Shown here in pieces: positions 45,759 to 53,589 of a stretch of DNA of 64,000 bases (its first letter is position 1; each line of letters opens with the position of its first letter). A program made the translations under genes and the position numbers. The notes under the pieces are model-generated. The model was not told where the DNA came from and did no database searches. It was given only the letters and a program-made list of their open reading frames with translations. The DNA comes from Deltaproteobacteria bacterium (GTDB lineage: Bacteria > Myxococcota_A > Polyangia > Polyangiales > Ga0077539): contig CANJUR010000008.1 in NCBI GenBank assembly GCA_947477565.1, positions 98,501 through 162,500 of the forward strand, written 5' to 3'.

Positions 45759-46613
45759 TCAGGTCTTAGGAAAAGACAGTGGCGGGGGCGGTGGTAACGG
45801 TGCGGGGGAAAGCGGCGCGGGTGGCACCACTCGCTCGTGGGTCACGTCCACGCGTCGCAGCGCGCCATCCTGCAACCTCCAGGTCTCCCGCCGGATCTCA
45901 CTTCCGATGGGCTCGCCCGCGAGGCCGCCGTGAATCGGACGCTGCTCGATGTACAGGTCGCGCGGCACCGGCAACTCTTCGATGACGTCCCAGCGCCCCT
46001 GCGTCGCCGCGCCGGTTCTCTCGTCAAATGATCCGAGATGCACGGTGCCTGCGTACCAGCGCAGGTCGCCCGCCGAGCCAAGCCATGCCAGCCGCAGCGT
46101 GCGCCCGCTCCCTTCGTCTCCGTCGTCGCTCGCGACCTCGGTCTCCACCGCGAACTCCCGCGGCTCGAGGGTCGTCAGCGCGACCGGCGTGACCTGTGAA
46201 ACAGCACGCACGCAACGACCCGGCAGACCCGCTTCAACGAGCGCGAGATGCGCCCGCGGCGTCCATTCCCCGTGGTGCGCGGCGAACCCGATGAGCGTCA
46301 CGTTGCCGCAGTCAGTGCGCACGACACCGAGCGCGGAGTCACCCACGCAGCCGAGCGCGACGACCTCGCTCACCCGCTCGTCAGTTGCGACTTCCCCGGT
46401 GATGGTGCGCTCGCCAGCGGCGTCGTGAAGCTCGACTCCCATCGCCCGCAACACCGACGCGTCCGTGCGCGCGCCGTCGAGAACCGCCGCGAGGCCAGCG
46501 CACTCAGCGGTCTGCGTCGTCGCTGCCGTCGTCGCAACGGCCCCGGGGCGCGGCGCCGACGCGCACGCCGCCATCCACGCGAGCGCGCACACCGGAACCA
46601 TCGTGCGGCTCAC
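45759..46613 (-). CDS. Lipoprotein of unknown function
   Basis: 284 residues from a GTG at 46613, whose last two bases form part of the iaaA TGA (GTGA overlap). MSRTMVPVCALAWMAAC is the lipoprotein signal with Cys17. The body is beta-rich with three isolated cysteines (LGCVGDSALG, RTDCGNVTL, GRCVRAV) and ends in a Pro-rich tail (PAPLSPAPLPPPPPLSF). I do not recognise the family. It is coupled to the isoaspartyl peptidase gene. Confidence 0.6.
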   Translation of the reverse strand: MSRTMVPVCALAWMAACASAPRPGAVATTAATTQTAECAGLAAVLDGARTDASVLRAMGVELHDAAGERTITGEVATDERVSEVVALGCVGDSALGVVRTDCGNVTLIGFAAHHGEWTPRAHLALVEAGLPGRCVRAVSQVTPVALTTLEPREFAVETEVASDDGDEGSGRTLRLAWLGSAGDLRWYAGTVHLGSFDERTGAATQGRWDVIEELPVPRDLYIEQRPIHGGLAGEPIGSEIRRETWRLQDGALRRVDVTHERVVPPAPLSPAPLPPPPPLSFPKT

Positions 46614-47488
46614 CAGCCCGACTCCCGTGCGCCGTCCGTCGAGCCCCACGCCCAGATCATCGTCTCGGTGTTGTTCGCCCGCCCCGGACGCCCGGCGCAA
46701 TCGAGCGCGATCACCCCGCCGGTGCCCTCAACCCGCGCGGCCAGCGTCGCGATCGCCTGCTCTGCTGCCGCCATCGGATCGGCCCCGCCCCGCAGCGCCG
46801 CCACCACCAGAAACCCTACCCCCACCCGCAAGATCTTCTCGCCGTGCCCCGTCGCGCTGACCCCGCCTGCGAGGTCGTCGGCGTACGTTCCGGCACCCGG
46901 CAGAGGGGAATCGCCGACGCGCCCGCGACGCTTGTCCATCATGCCGCCGGTGCTCGTCGCCGCGGCCACGTGGGTGCCATCGAAGGCCACTGCGCCGACG
47001 GTTCCGCCGGACCAGCCGGCCTCCGCGCGGCCCGCCCGCACGGCCTCCCAGCGCTCCCGCGCCTGCTCGGTAATCAACTCCGCGTCTGGCACCCGAGCGA
47101 AGCCCCGCGCCTCCGCGAAGCGCAACGCACCCTCCCCCGCGTAGATCGCGTGGCGACCCTCTTCCATGACCGCGCGCGCCACCGCGATCGGGTGTCGCAC
47201 CGACGGCATCGCGCACACTGCTCCGTATCGCAGCCCATCGCCGTCCATCAGCGCCGCGTCGAGCTCGACCCCGCCGTCCTCGTTCAAGCAAGACCCCCAC
47301 CCTGCGTTGAAGAGCGGATCGTCTTCCAGTACCTCCACCGCCCGCTGCGCAGCATCGAGAGCGCGACCGCCCGCCCGCAGCACCTCCAGGGCAGCAGCCA
47401 CCGCTCGCTCACAGCCCGCGACGTGCTTCGCGCGGCGCTCGGGTGCCACGTTGCCAGCACCGCCATGCACGATCACCGACGGGGGCAT
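46610..47488 (-). CDS. iaaA: Isoaspartyl peptidase / L-asparaginase (plant type, Ntn-hydrolase)
   Basis: 292 residues. The Ntn-hydrolase precursor cuts itself before the nucleophile Thr in GWSGGTVGAVAFDG (Thr163), giving alpha and beta chains. SVIVHGGAGNVAPERRAKHV, FNAGWGSCLNEDGGVELDAA and TSTGGMMDKRRGRVGDSPLP are the classical motifs; the last two Gly/Arg segments bind substrate. It hydrolyses beta-aspartyl dipeptides and asparagine. It lies 3 bases after the ferredoxin-like gene. Confidence 0.93.
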   Translation of the reverse strand: MPPSVIVHGGAGNVAPERRAKHVAGCERAVAAALEVLRAGGRALDAAQRAVEVLEDDPLFNAGWGSCLNEDGGVELDAALMDGDGLRYGAVCAMPSVRHPIAVARAVMEEGRHAIYAGEGALRFAEARGFARVPDAELITEQARERWEAVRAGRAEAGWSGGTVGAVAFDGTHVAAATSTGGMMDKRRGRVGDSPLPGAGTYADDLAGGVSATGHGEKILRVGVGFLVVAALRGGADPMAAAEQAIATLAARVEGTGGVIALDCAGRPGRANNTETMIWAWGSTDGARESGW

Positions 47489-47491
47489 CGC

Positions 47492-47863
47492 TCAGCCCTT
47501 TCGAAGCCGGGTCACCACCTCGGGCGAAGTGTTCTCCGCGGTGAGCTGACGGCCCGCGAGCGACGGCTCGGCGAGCACCCCGCCCGCCGTGTCGAGGCCG
47601 CGCACGAGCGCCGGGACGTCCGCCGCGCTGAGCTGACCGAGCAGCACCCCGTCGGGCATCACCGCGGCGATCACCCCATGCTCGCAGTGGTCGATGCAAC
47701 TCGACGCCATCACCCGCACGCGCGCCCCCTGCCCCGCGACCCTGCTCGCGCGCTTGAGTTCTTCCACCATCGCCTCGGACCCCTTGGCCGCGCACGATCC
47801 CCGAGGATTATCGTCGGCGCGCCGATTGGTACAGATCCACACAAAACGCTCTCGGAAGGGCAT
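47492..47863 (-). CDS. Thioredoxin-like [2Fe-2S] ferredoxin
   Basis: About 123 residues from the ATG at 47863 (MPFRERFVWICTNRRADDNP); an ATG at 47881 is possible. Four cysteines arranged as WICTNRRADDNPRGSC and MASSCIDHC fit the thioredoxin-like (2Fe-2S) ferredoxin family, which binds one [2Fe-2S] cluster in an electron-transfer or regulatory role. GVIAAVMPDGVLLGQLSAAD continues the fold. Upstream partner of iaaA. Confidence 0.85.
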   Translation of the reverse strand: MPFRERFVWICTNRRADDNPRGSCAAKGSEAMVEELKRASRVAGQGARVRVMASSCIDHCEHGVIAAVMPDGVLLGQLSAADVPALVRGLDTAGGVLAEPSLAGRQLTAENTSPEVVTRLRKG

Positions 47864-47914
47864 GCGTGCGTTTATACACATGACCTCAACCGCTCCGCGA
47901 TACTCCGCTCCCCG

Positions 47915-48802
47915 ATGCGCGTCCGAGTGAAGGCCCGAGCCTCCCGCAGCCTCGCGACGGTCACGCCGAGCGGGCGCGAGCTCGTCCGCGCGTTTCTCGC
48001 CCTCGCCCTCCGCGCAGACGTCCCTACGCTCGCCGCGAGCTTCGCGTTTAGCGCCATCTTTGCGATCGGCCCGCTGCTCTCCCTCGCACTCACGGCCCTA
48101 TCGACGCTGCGCAACGACACCTTCCGCCGCGGCCTCGACGCTCTCGCGCGCGCCATCGTCCCGAGCGTGTCCGCCCCGTTTCTCGACGACATCGCTACGC
48201 AGTTGAAGCGCGCGGGCAACCCACTGCTTGTCGCGCTCTCCCTCCTCGGCCTCGTCTGGACCCTCTCCTCCGCCTCCGACGCCGTCGTCTCCGCGCTCGA
48301 GATCATCGGCCGCCGAGACCCTCGCGCGTGGTGGCGCCGCCGGTTGCGGGCCGTGCTTCTCGGCCTCGCGGTAGCCCTCGCCCTCGCGGTGGCCTCCGTC
48401 GCCGTGAGCCTGGGCCCGAGCGTCGGCGCCTTCCTCGGCCGCCTCTCGGGCCTACCCTTCGGAGTCTTTGAACCGCTCACTTCCCGGTGGTTTCGCCTGC
48501 CGCTGGTGGCTTCCAGCTTTACCACCCTCTGTATGATCTACTACCGCCACGGCACCATCGACGCTCCCCCACGGGGGCTCTCGCTCGTCGGTGCCACCTT
48601 CGGCGGCGTGCTCGCCACCCTGGCCTCGGCGGTGCTCAGCGGGTGGTTCTCCCTCATCCCACTCCTCGGCGGCGGGTACGGCGCCGCGACGGCCTTCTTC
48701 GCCGTCCTGCTCTGGCTGTACGTGCTCGGTCTCTCGATCTGTCTCGGTGCGTGCGTCACCCATGTCCCTGGATTTGTCCCGCAGCACCGCCGTGGTCGTT
48801 AG
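47915..48802 (+). CDS. YihY/BrkB-family inner-membrane protein
   Basis: 295 residues from the ATG at 47915. Roughly six membrane helices. DVPTLAASFAFSAIFAIGPL is the family's first-helix signature, and GATFGGVLATLASAVLSGWF with YGAATAFFAVLLWLYVLGLS the last. Formerly mis-called ribonuclease BN; the function is unknown. The frame is open far upstream (to 46844), but that part is antisense to the genes on the other strand. Confidence 0.85.
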   Translation: MRVRVKARASRSLATVTPSGRELVRAFLALALRADVPTLAASFAFSAIFAIGPLLSLALTALSTLRNDTFRRGLDALARAIVPSVSAPFLDDIATQLKRAGNPLLVALSLLGLVWTLSSASDAVVSALEIIGRRDPRAWWRRRLRAVLLGLAVALALAVASVAVSLGPSVGAFLGRLSGLPFGVFEPLTSRWFRLPLVASSFTTLCMIYYRHGTIDAPPRGLSLVGATFGGVLATLASAVLSGWFSLIPLLGGGYGAATAFFAVLLWLYVLGLSICLGACVTHVPGFVPQHRRGR

Positions 48803-48806
48803 CCCC

Positions 48807-50021
48807 GTGCGCTTCGGAATCATCGCTCTGGCACTGCTCGTCGCGGGCTGCGAGATGCCTGCCCCACCCCGCCGACGCCCGCAGGTTGAGCCCCCGGACG
48901 TCCCGCTCATCGACGGCGGAACCCGGCGCTGCGCCCTGCGCGCGGACGCCCCGGCGGAGGTCTCCCGCGGCGCCGACCCTGGCCGGATGCGCATCGCCTG
49001 GAACGGCGAGCACTGGGCGGTGGTGTGGTCCGAGGTCATCGACGACGAGCCCGCGGTGTTCTTCGCGCGCCTGGACGCGGACGGACGCCGCCCGCGCCCG
49101 CCGCTCCGGGTGAGCGAGCGCCGCACCTACGCCAGCGCCCCCGCCGTCTGCTGGAACCGCACCGGATGGTCGGTCTTCTTTACCGGCGGCCTGCGCGAGG
49201 TCGGGGACATCTACCAGGCACGCGTCACAAGCCGCGGCAGCGCCGTCGGCCGCCCCTGGCGCATGACCCGCGGCGATCGTCTCGACCTCGATCCAGCGGT
49301 CGCCACCAGCAGCAACGCAACGGGCCTCGTCTGGACCGCGCGCGACGCCGATCAGCGCTGGAGTCTCTACGGTGAGGTGCTCGACCAGTGGGACCGCCCG
49401 AGCGCACCGCTTACCTTGATGCGTAACAGCTCGCTAGCGCTGGGCCCGACGGAGCTCACCTGGACGGGCCGTGAGTGGGCCGCGGCGTACGTGACCGCGG
49501 GGCGCGAGGTGTTCGGCATCGAACTGGCGCGCCTCGATGCCGTCGGCCGGATGCACGGCAGCGTGCAACGCATGACCGACACCCGCATCGGCGACGTGAG
49601 CAACGAGCGCCGCTTCGCCATCGCCTGGAACGGCCAGCGCTACGGCCTCGCCTGGAGCGAGCTGCGCGACGGCGAGCGGCAGCTCTTTTTCCGCTGGGTG
49701 AGCGCGCACGGCAACGCGATGGGCGAGGCGCGTCGCATCGGCATCGACAGCGACGTCTCCTCGGCCCCGGCGCTCGTCTCCGTCAACGACGGTACGCTTG
49801 TCATGGCCTGGGAATCCGAGCGCGAGGGCGATCGCCGTGTGGCCGTCGCAGTGCTCGATGAGGAAGGCACACCGCAGCGCGAGCCGGTGACGCTGCGGGG
49901 CGTCGAGGGCGTCGCCACGCAGCCGACCCTCGCGGTCTCAGCCGACGCGGTGGGCGTCGCGACCCGATCCAGCCGGGGAATAAGCTTTCATCGGATCACC
50001 CTGGGCAACTGTCGTCGCTGA
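48807..50021 (+). CDS. Lipoprotein with beta-propeller-like repeats
   Basis: 404 residues from a GTG at 48807 (MRFGIIALALLVAGC, lipobox Cys15), just after the YihY stop; an ATG at 48762 would overlap YihY by 41 bases. After a Pro-rich linker the protein repeats units of about 50 residues with W-N-G-x-x-W and W-S/T-x-x-D patterns: MRIAWNGEHWAVVWSEVIDD, VCWNRTGWSVFFTGGLRE, GLVWTARDADQRWSLYGE, FAIAWNGQRYGLAWSELRDG. This suggests a six- or seven-bladed propeller on the outer membrane. No enzyme residues recognised. The 3' end overlaps xerC convergently by 84 bases. Confidence 0.65.
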   Translation: MRFGIIALALLVAGCEMPAPPRRRPQVEPPDVPLIDGGTRRCALRADAPAEVSRGADPGRMRIAWNGEHWAVVWSEVIDDEPAVFFARLDADGRRPRPPLRVSERRTYASAPAVCWNRTGWSVFFTGGLREVGDIYQARVTSRGSAVGRPWRMTRGDRLDLDPAVATSSNATGLVWTARDADQRWSLYGEVLDQWDRPSAPLTLMRNSSLALGPTELTWTGREWAAAYVTAGREVFGIELARLDAVGRMHGSVQRMTDTRIGDVSNERRFAIAWNGQRYGLAWSELRDGERQLFFRWVSAHGNAMGEARRIGIDSDVSSAPALVSVNDGTLVMAWESEREGDRRVAVAVLDEEGTPQREPVTLRGVEGVATQPTLAVSADAVGVATRSSRGISFHRITLGNCRR

Positions 50022-50987
50022 CAACGGATCCGGGGCGAGTTTCTCGCGGGCCAGCGGATGCGCGCCGTCATAGACCTTCATCAACTGGTCCATCGAGACC
50101 TGGGTGTAGCGCTGGGTGGTCGAGAGGCTCACGTGCCCGAGAATCTCCTGAATCGCCCGCAAATCGGCGCCGCCGTCGAGCAAGTGCGTCGCGCAGGCGT
50201 GCCGCAGCATGTGCGGGTGCACCGCGTGGGTGCCCGTCGCGAGGGCGCCGTACTCCTTTACCAGTAGCTGCACCTGGCGCACGCCGAGACGCTTGCCCGT
50301 GCGGCCCACGAAGATCGCGCGCGGATCCTGGGTCCCGGTGCGCACGTCGGTGAGTCCCGCACGCACGGCCCGCCAGGCGTCCAGCGCCTCTACGCAGATG
50401 CGCCCGAGCGGAACCACCCGCTCCTTGTTGCCCTTGCCGCGCACCCGCGCGGTGGTCCCCTGGAGGTCCCCGAGGTCCATCCCGGCGACCTCGCTCACCC
50501 GCAACCCGCTGCCATACAGCAACTCCAGCAGGGCCCGGTCGCGCTTCATCGTCAGCACCTGCCGCGCGCCCGCCGCACCGGCCTTCATCGGGGCCTCCGG
50601 GGTCGAAGTCGGCGAGTCCATCATGCGCCCCGCATCGGTGACCGACATCGGTCGCTCAAGGCGACGGCGCACCTTCGGCGCCGCCAGCCGCGAAGTCGGG
50701 TCTTCGCCGCGCCACCCCAGGCCGCGCGCGTAGCGGAAGAAGCTCTTCACCGAGGAGACGTTGCGCGCAAGGGTCGCGCTCACCCGAGCCTTCGAGCGCT
50801 CCGCCAGCCACCCACGAAGCACCGTCAGGTCGATGCCATCGAGGTCCACCTCCTCCCCGCGGTGCAACCGCGCGTACGCCTCCAGGGCATCGAGGTCACG
50901 GCGGTAGTGCTCCACCGTGAGCGGCGATGCGCGGCGCTCGTGGGTGAGCCACTCGCAAAACGATTCGATATGGTTCGCGAGTGTCAT
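49938..50987 (-). CDS. Tyrosine recombinase XerC/XerD family
   Basis: 349 residues. An N-terminal SAM-like DNA-binding domain (HIESFCEWLTHERRASPLTV to FFRYARG) precedes the catalytic domain. The conserved set is complete: Arg163 in YGSGLRVSEV, Lys185 in VRGKGNKERV, HxxR 259-262 in HPHMLRHACATHLLDGG, His285 in LGHVSLSTTQRYT and Tyr294. It is typical of XerC/XerD, which resolve chromosome dimers at dif. About 20 extra residues (TSTPEAPMKAGAAGARQVL) sit before the catalytic domain compared with E. coli XerC, and a polar tail follows the Tyr. No dif-like site was recognised in the window. Confidence 0.9.
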   Translation of the reverse strand: MTLANHIESFCEWLTHERRASPLTVEHYRRDLDALEAYARLHRGEEVDLDGIDLTVLRGWLAERSKARVSATLARNVSSVKSFFRYARGLGWRGEDPTSRLAAPKVRRRLERPMSVTDAGRMMDSPTSTPEAPMKAGAAGARQVLTMKRDRALLELLYGSGLRVSEVAGMDLGDLQGTTARVRGKGNKERVVPLGRICVEALDAWRAVRAGLTDVRTGTQDPRAIFVGRTGKRLGVRQVQLLVKEYGALATGTHAVHPHMLRHACATHLLDGGADLRAIQEILGHVSLSTTQRYTQVSMDQLMKVYDGAHPLAREKLAPDPLSATTVAQGDPMKAYSPAGSGRDAHRVG

Positions 50988-51104
50988 CGTCGTTCGCTAT
51001 GACACCCCATGGGCTCCGACGGCCAGATCCTGACGGCGCGGTGAAGTTTCGGACCACCGTGGGCGATCTCTGGTCAATACTCCGACCGTAGCGTGCGCCG
51101 TTCA

Positions 51105-51125
51105 TCTCCCGCTGGTCGCGGGAGA
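51105..51125 (+). promoter_or_regulatory. Hairpin in the 5' leader of the HEAT-PilT gene
   Basis: TCTCCCGC and GCGGGAGA form a perfect 8-bp stem around TGGTC, ending 11 bases before the GGAGG ribosome-binding site and 20 bases before the ATG at 51146. Such placement can tune translation or protect the mRNA 5' end. Function is inferred from position only. Confidence 0.35.
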
Positions 51126-51145
51126 GAGAGCGTCGTGGAGGTCTG

Positions 51146-53587
51146 ATGGCGCTGTTCGGTTCGTCTCGCTCGCCGCTCCAGAAGGTCAAAGAAGCGCAAT
51201 GGCGCACCGAAGAGGAGAAGCTCGCCGCCCTTGGGGTGTTGCGGGACGACACCTCGGTCAAGGCCTCGGAACTTATCCCACTGCTCTGGTTGAGCGACGC
51301 CACAGTGCGCCAGGCCGCGGCGTCGATGTTCGTGAGCCGTGCCGACCCCAGGGCCATCGCGCTGCTCTTCAGCGAACTGCAGAGCCAGCACCCCGCGGCG
51401 AAGGCCTTCGCGCAGCGCGTGATCGCGCGGCTCCCCCCGCAGATGGTGACGCCCGCCATCGATGAACTGCTCCGTGACCCCAACTCGATGCGCCAGCGCG
51501 TGGGATGGGAGACCGCGCTCGAACTCCCCTCCAAGGACCGCCTCGATTTCGCCCGCCGTGCACTGAAAGAGGCGCCGTCGCTGCTGCGGGTCACGGCGCT
51601 CCAGCGCCTCGTGGCCGACCAGGGGATCGACAACATCGTCGATGAACTGATGCCGTACTCGAGCGACACCGACGACCGCCTGCGCGAGCGGGTCATCGAA
51701 GCGCTCGCCGGCCTCGCGAAGCCCCGCGGCGATGTCACCGACATGATGTTGGAGCGCTTCGCCCAGGACAACGCCGCCGTGCGGGCACACGCGCTGATGG
51801 CGATCCAGAACGCCGGGCGCGCGGACCCGGCGGCGCTGCAGCCGAAACTCCATCGACTCCTCGCGGAGGGCGAGGATGCCATTCGGCGCATCGCCGTGGA
51901 GATCCTGCTCTCGACGGGCAAGCCCGAGGAGGTGCTGACGGACATCCTGCAGCAGTCGCGCACGATGGTGGGCTGGCTGCGTACACGCATTCTCAACACC
52001 CTCAAGACCTTCGGCGACGATGTGCTGCGCCCCGCGGTGAACCTGCTCGAGCACCCCGACGAGGAGGTGCGCATGCAGGCCCTGGTGCTCGCGGAACACT
52101 TCGAAGACCCGCGGCTCATCGGTCCGGTGGTGAAGCTGCTGTCGGACGAGGACTGGTGGCTACGCATCACCGCGTGCGAGACCCTCGGCAAGCTCAAGGA
52201 CGAGCGCGTGGTGCCGCACCTCGTAAAGGCCCTCGACGACCCGGACGCGCGCTGGGCTGCCATCGACGCGCTCGGCACCATCGGCGGCGAAGCGGCACTC
52301 CGGGCCCTCGTTGATTTGCTCAAGGACGAACGGCCGGAGGTGCGCCTCGAGGTGCTTCGCGGCTGCGCGCGCTCCAAAGACCACCGGATGATCAAGCTCT
52401 TCCAGCGCGTGATGGAGGGCGACGCAGACCAGGAGGTGCGCACCCGCGCGGCGGAGATGTTCCGCGAGGTGGGCGGCGTCGTGGGCCGCGAGCAAACGGC
52501 GGCGGTGCGCAGCGACCGCATCGACGACGCGCTCGACAAGTTGCTCGCGCTGGCCCGCGAGCGCGGCGCCTCGGACGTACACATCACCGTCGATGAGCCG
52601 CCGTACATCCGCGTCGCGGGAGTGATCGAGCGCCTCGACCAGGCCCCGATGGACGCCGCCCGCTGCGAGGAACTCATCACTGGCATCATCGACCCTGTCC
52701 GCCTGCAAATCCTCGAGGCCGAAGGAGAGGTCGACTTCTGCCATTCCGTGCCCGGGGTCGGCCGCTACCGGGCCAACGCGTTTCGCCAGCGAAAGGGCAT
52801 GTGCGCGGCCTTCCGCTGCATCCCCAACATCCCGCCGACCTTCCGTGATCTCCGACTGCCCGGGCAGCTCACCGAACTGCTCGATTTCCACCAGGGCTTG
52901 ATTCTCGTGACCGGACCCGCGGGCGGCGGGAAGAGCACCACGCTCGCGGCGATCATCAACCTGATCAACGAGACCAAGAGCGACCACATCATCACGCTCG
53001 AAGACCCGATCGAGTTCGTGCACATCGCGAAGTCATCGCTGGTCAATCAGCGCGAGGTGGGGCGGCACACCGGGAGCTTCGCCCGCGCCTTGCGCGCTGC
53101 GCTACGCGAAGACCCGGACGTCATCATGGTGGGCGAGATGCGTGACGTGGAGACCATTCGCATGGCAATGACCGCGGCGGAGACGGGCCACCTCGTGATC
53201 GCGACGATGCACACGACCAGCGCGGTCGCGACCATCGACCGGCTGATCGAGAGCTTCCCTCCGGACGAGCAAGCGCAGGTGCGCATGGGACTCTCCGAAA
53301 GCCTGAAATACGTGGTGTCCCAGAGCCTCGCGCCTCGCGCCGACGGCAAAGGACGCGTGGCAGTCTACGAAGTGCTGAAGGGCATCATGAACGTCGGGAC
53401 GATGATCCGGGAGCACAAGACCTTCCAGCTTCCGAGCCTCATGCAGATCAACCGGGCGTCGGGAATGATGACCCTCGACCAGAGCCTCGAAGACCTGCTC
53501 GAAGCGGGTCTCATCACGGCAGAGTTCGCGTACGGACGGGCAGAGCGCAAAGAGGCCTTCGAGGCGCGTCTCACCGCAGGAGCGTAG
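51146..53587 (+). CDS. HEAT-repeat/PilT fusion ATPase
   Basis: 813 residues. Residues about 20-450 form HEAT/armadillo-like helical repeats (LIPLLWLSDATVRQAAASMF, AVRAHALMAIQNAGRADPAA, NLLEHPDEEVRMQALVLAEH, LVKALDDPDARWAAIDALGT). From about residue 455 there is a PilT-type secretion ATPase: LLALARERGASDVHITVDEP, Walker A GPAGGGKST (590-598, with Ala-Gly-Gly where PilT usually has Thr-Gly-Ser), Asp box ITLEDPIEFVH, Walker B REDPDVIMVGEMRD and His box VIATMHTTSAVATIDR. All catalytic groups are kept, so ATPase activity is likely. It is two bases from the next pilT-like gene, implying a pair of motors for type IV pilus retraction or gliding. Ribosome-binding site GGAGG. Confidence 0.9.
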   Translation: MALFGSSRSPLQKVKEAQWRTEEEKLAALGVLRDDTSVKASELIPLLWLSDATVRQAAASMFVSRADPRAIALLFSELQSQHPAAKAFAQRVIARLPPQMVTPAIDELLRDPNSMRQRVGWETALELPSKDRLDFARRALKEAPSLLRVTALQRLVADQGIDNIVDELMPYSSDTDDRLRERVIEALAGLAKPRGDVTDMMLERFAQDNAAVRAHALMAIQNAGRADPAALQPKLHRLLAEGEDAIRRIAVEILLSTGKPEEVLTDILQQSRTMVGWLRTRILNTLKTFGDDVLRPAVNLLEHPDEEVRMQALVLAEHFEDPRLIGPVVKLLSDEDWWLRITACETLGKLKDERVVPHLVKALDDPDARWAAIDALGTIGGEAALRALVDLLKDERPEVRLEVLRGCARSKDHRMIKLFQRVMEGDADQEVRTRAAEMFREVGGVVGREQTAAVRSDRIDDALDKLLALARERGASDVHITVDEPPYIRVAGVIERLDQAPMDAARCEELITGIIDPVRLQILEAEGEVDFCHSVPGVGRYRANAFRQRKGMCAAFRCIPNIPPTFRDLRLPGQLTELLDFHQGLILVTGPAGGGKSTTLAAIINLINETKSDHIITLEDPIEFVHIAKSSLVNQREVGRHTGSFARALRAALREDPDVIMVGEMRDVETIRMAMTAAETGHLVIATMHTTSAVATIDRLIESFPPDEQAQVRMGLSESLKYVVSQSLAPRADGKGRVAVYEVLKGIMNVGTMIREHKTFQLPSLMQINRASGMMTLDQSLEDLLEAGLITAEFAYGRAERKEAFEARLTAGA

Positions 53588-53589
53588 GA

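Noticed and set aside
46844..47914. N-terminal extension of the YihY-like frame
   Set aside because: It is antisense to iaaA and the ferredoxin-like gene and has no YihY-like content before 47915.
50896..52689. A 597-codon minus-strand open frame opposite the HEAT-PilT gene
   Set aside because: Ser/Arg-rich antisense; the plus-strand frame carries all PilT motifs.
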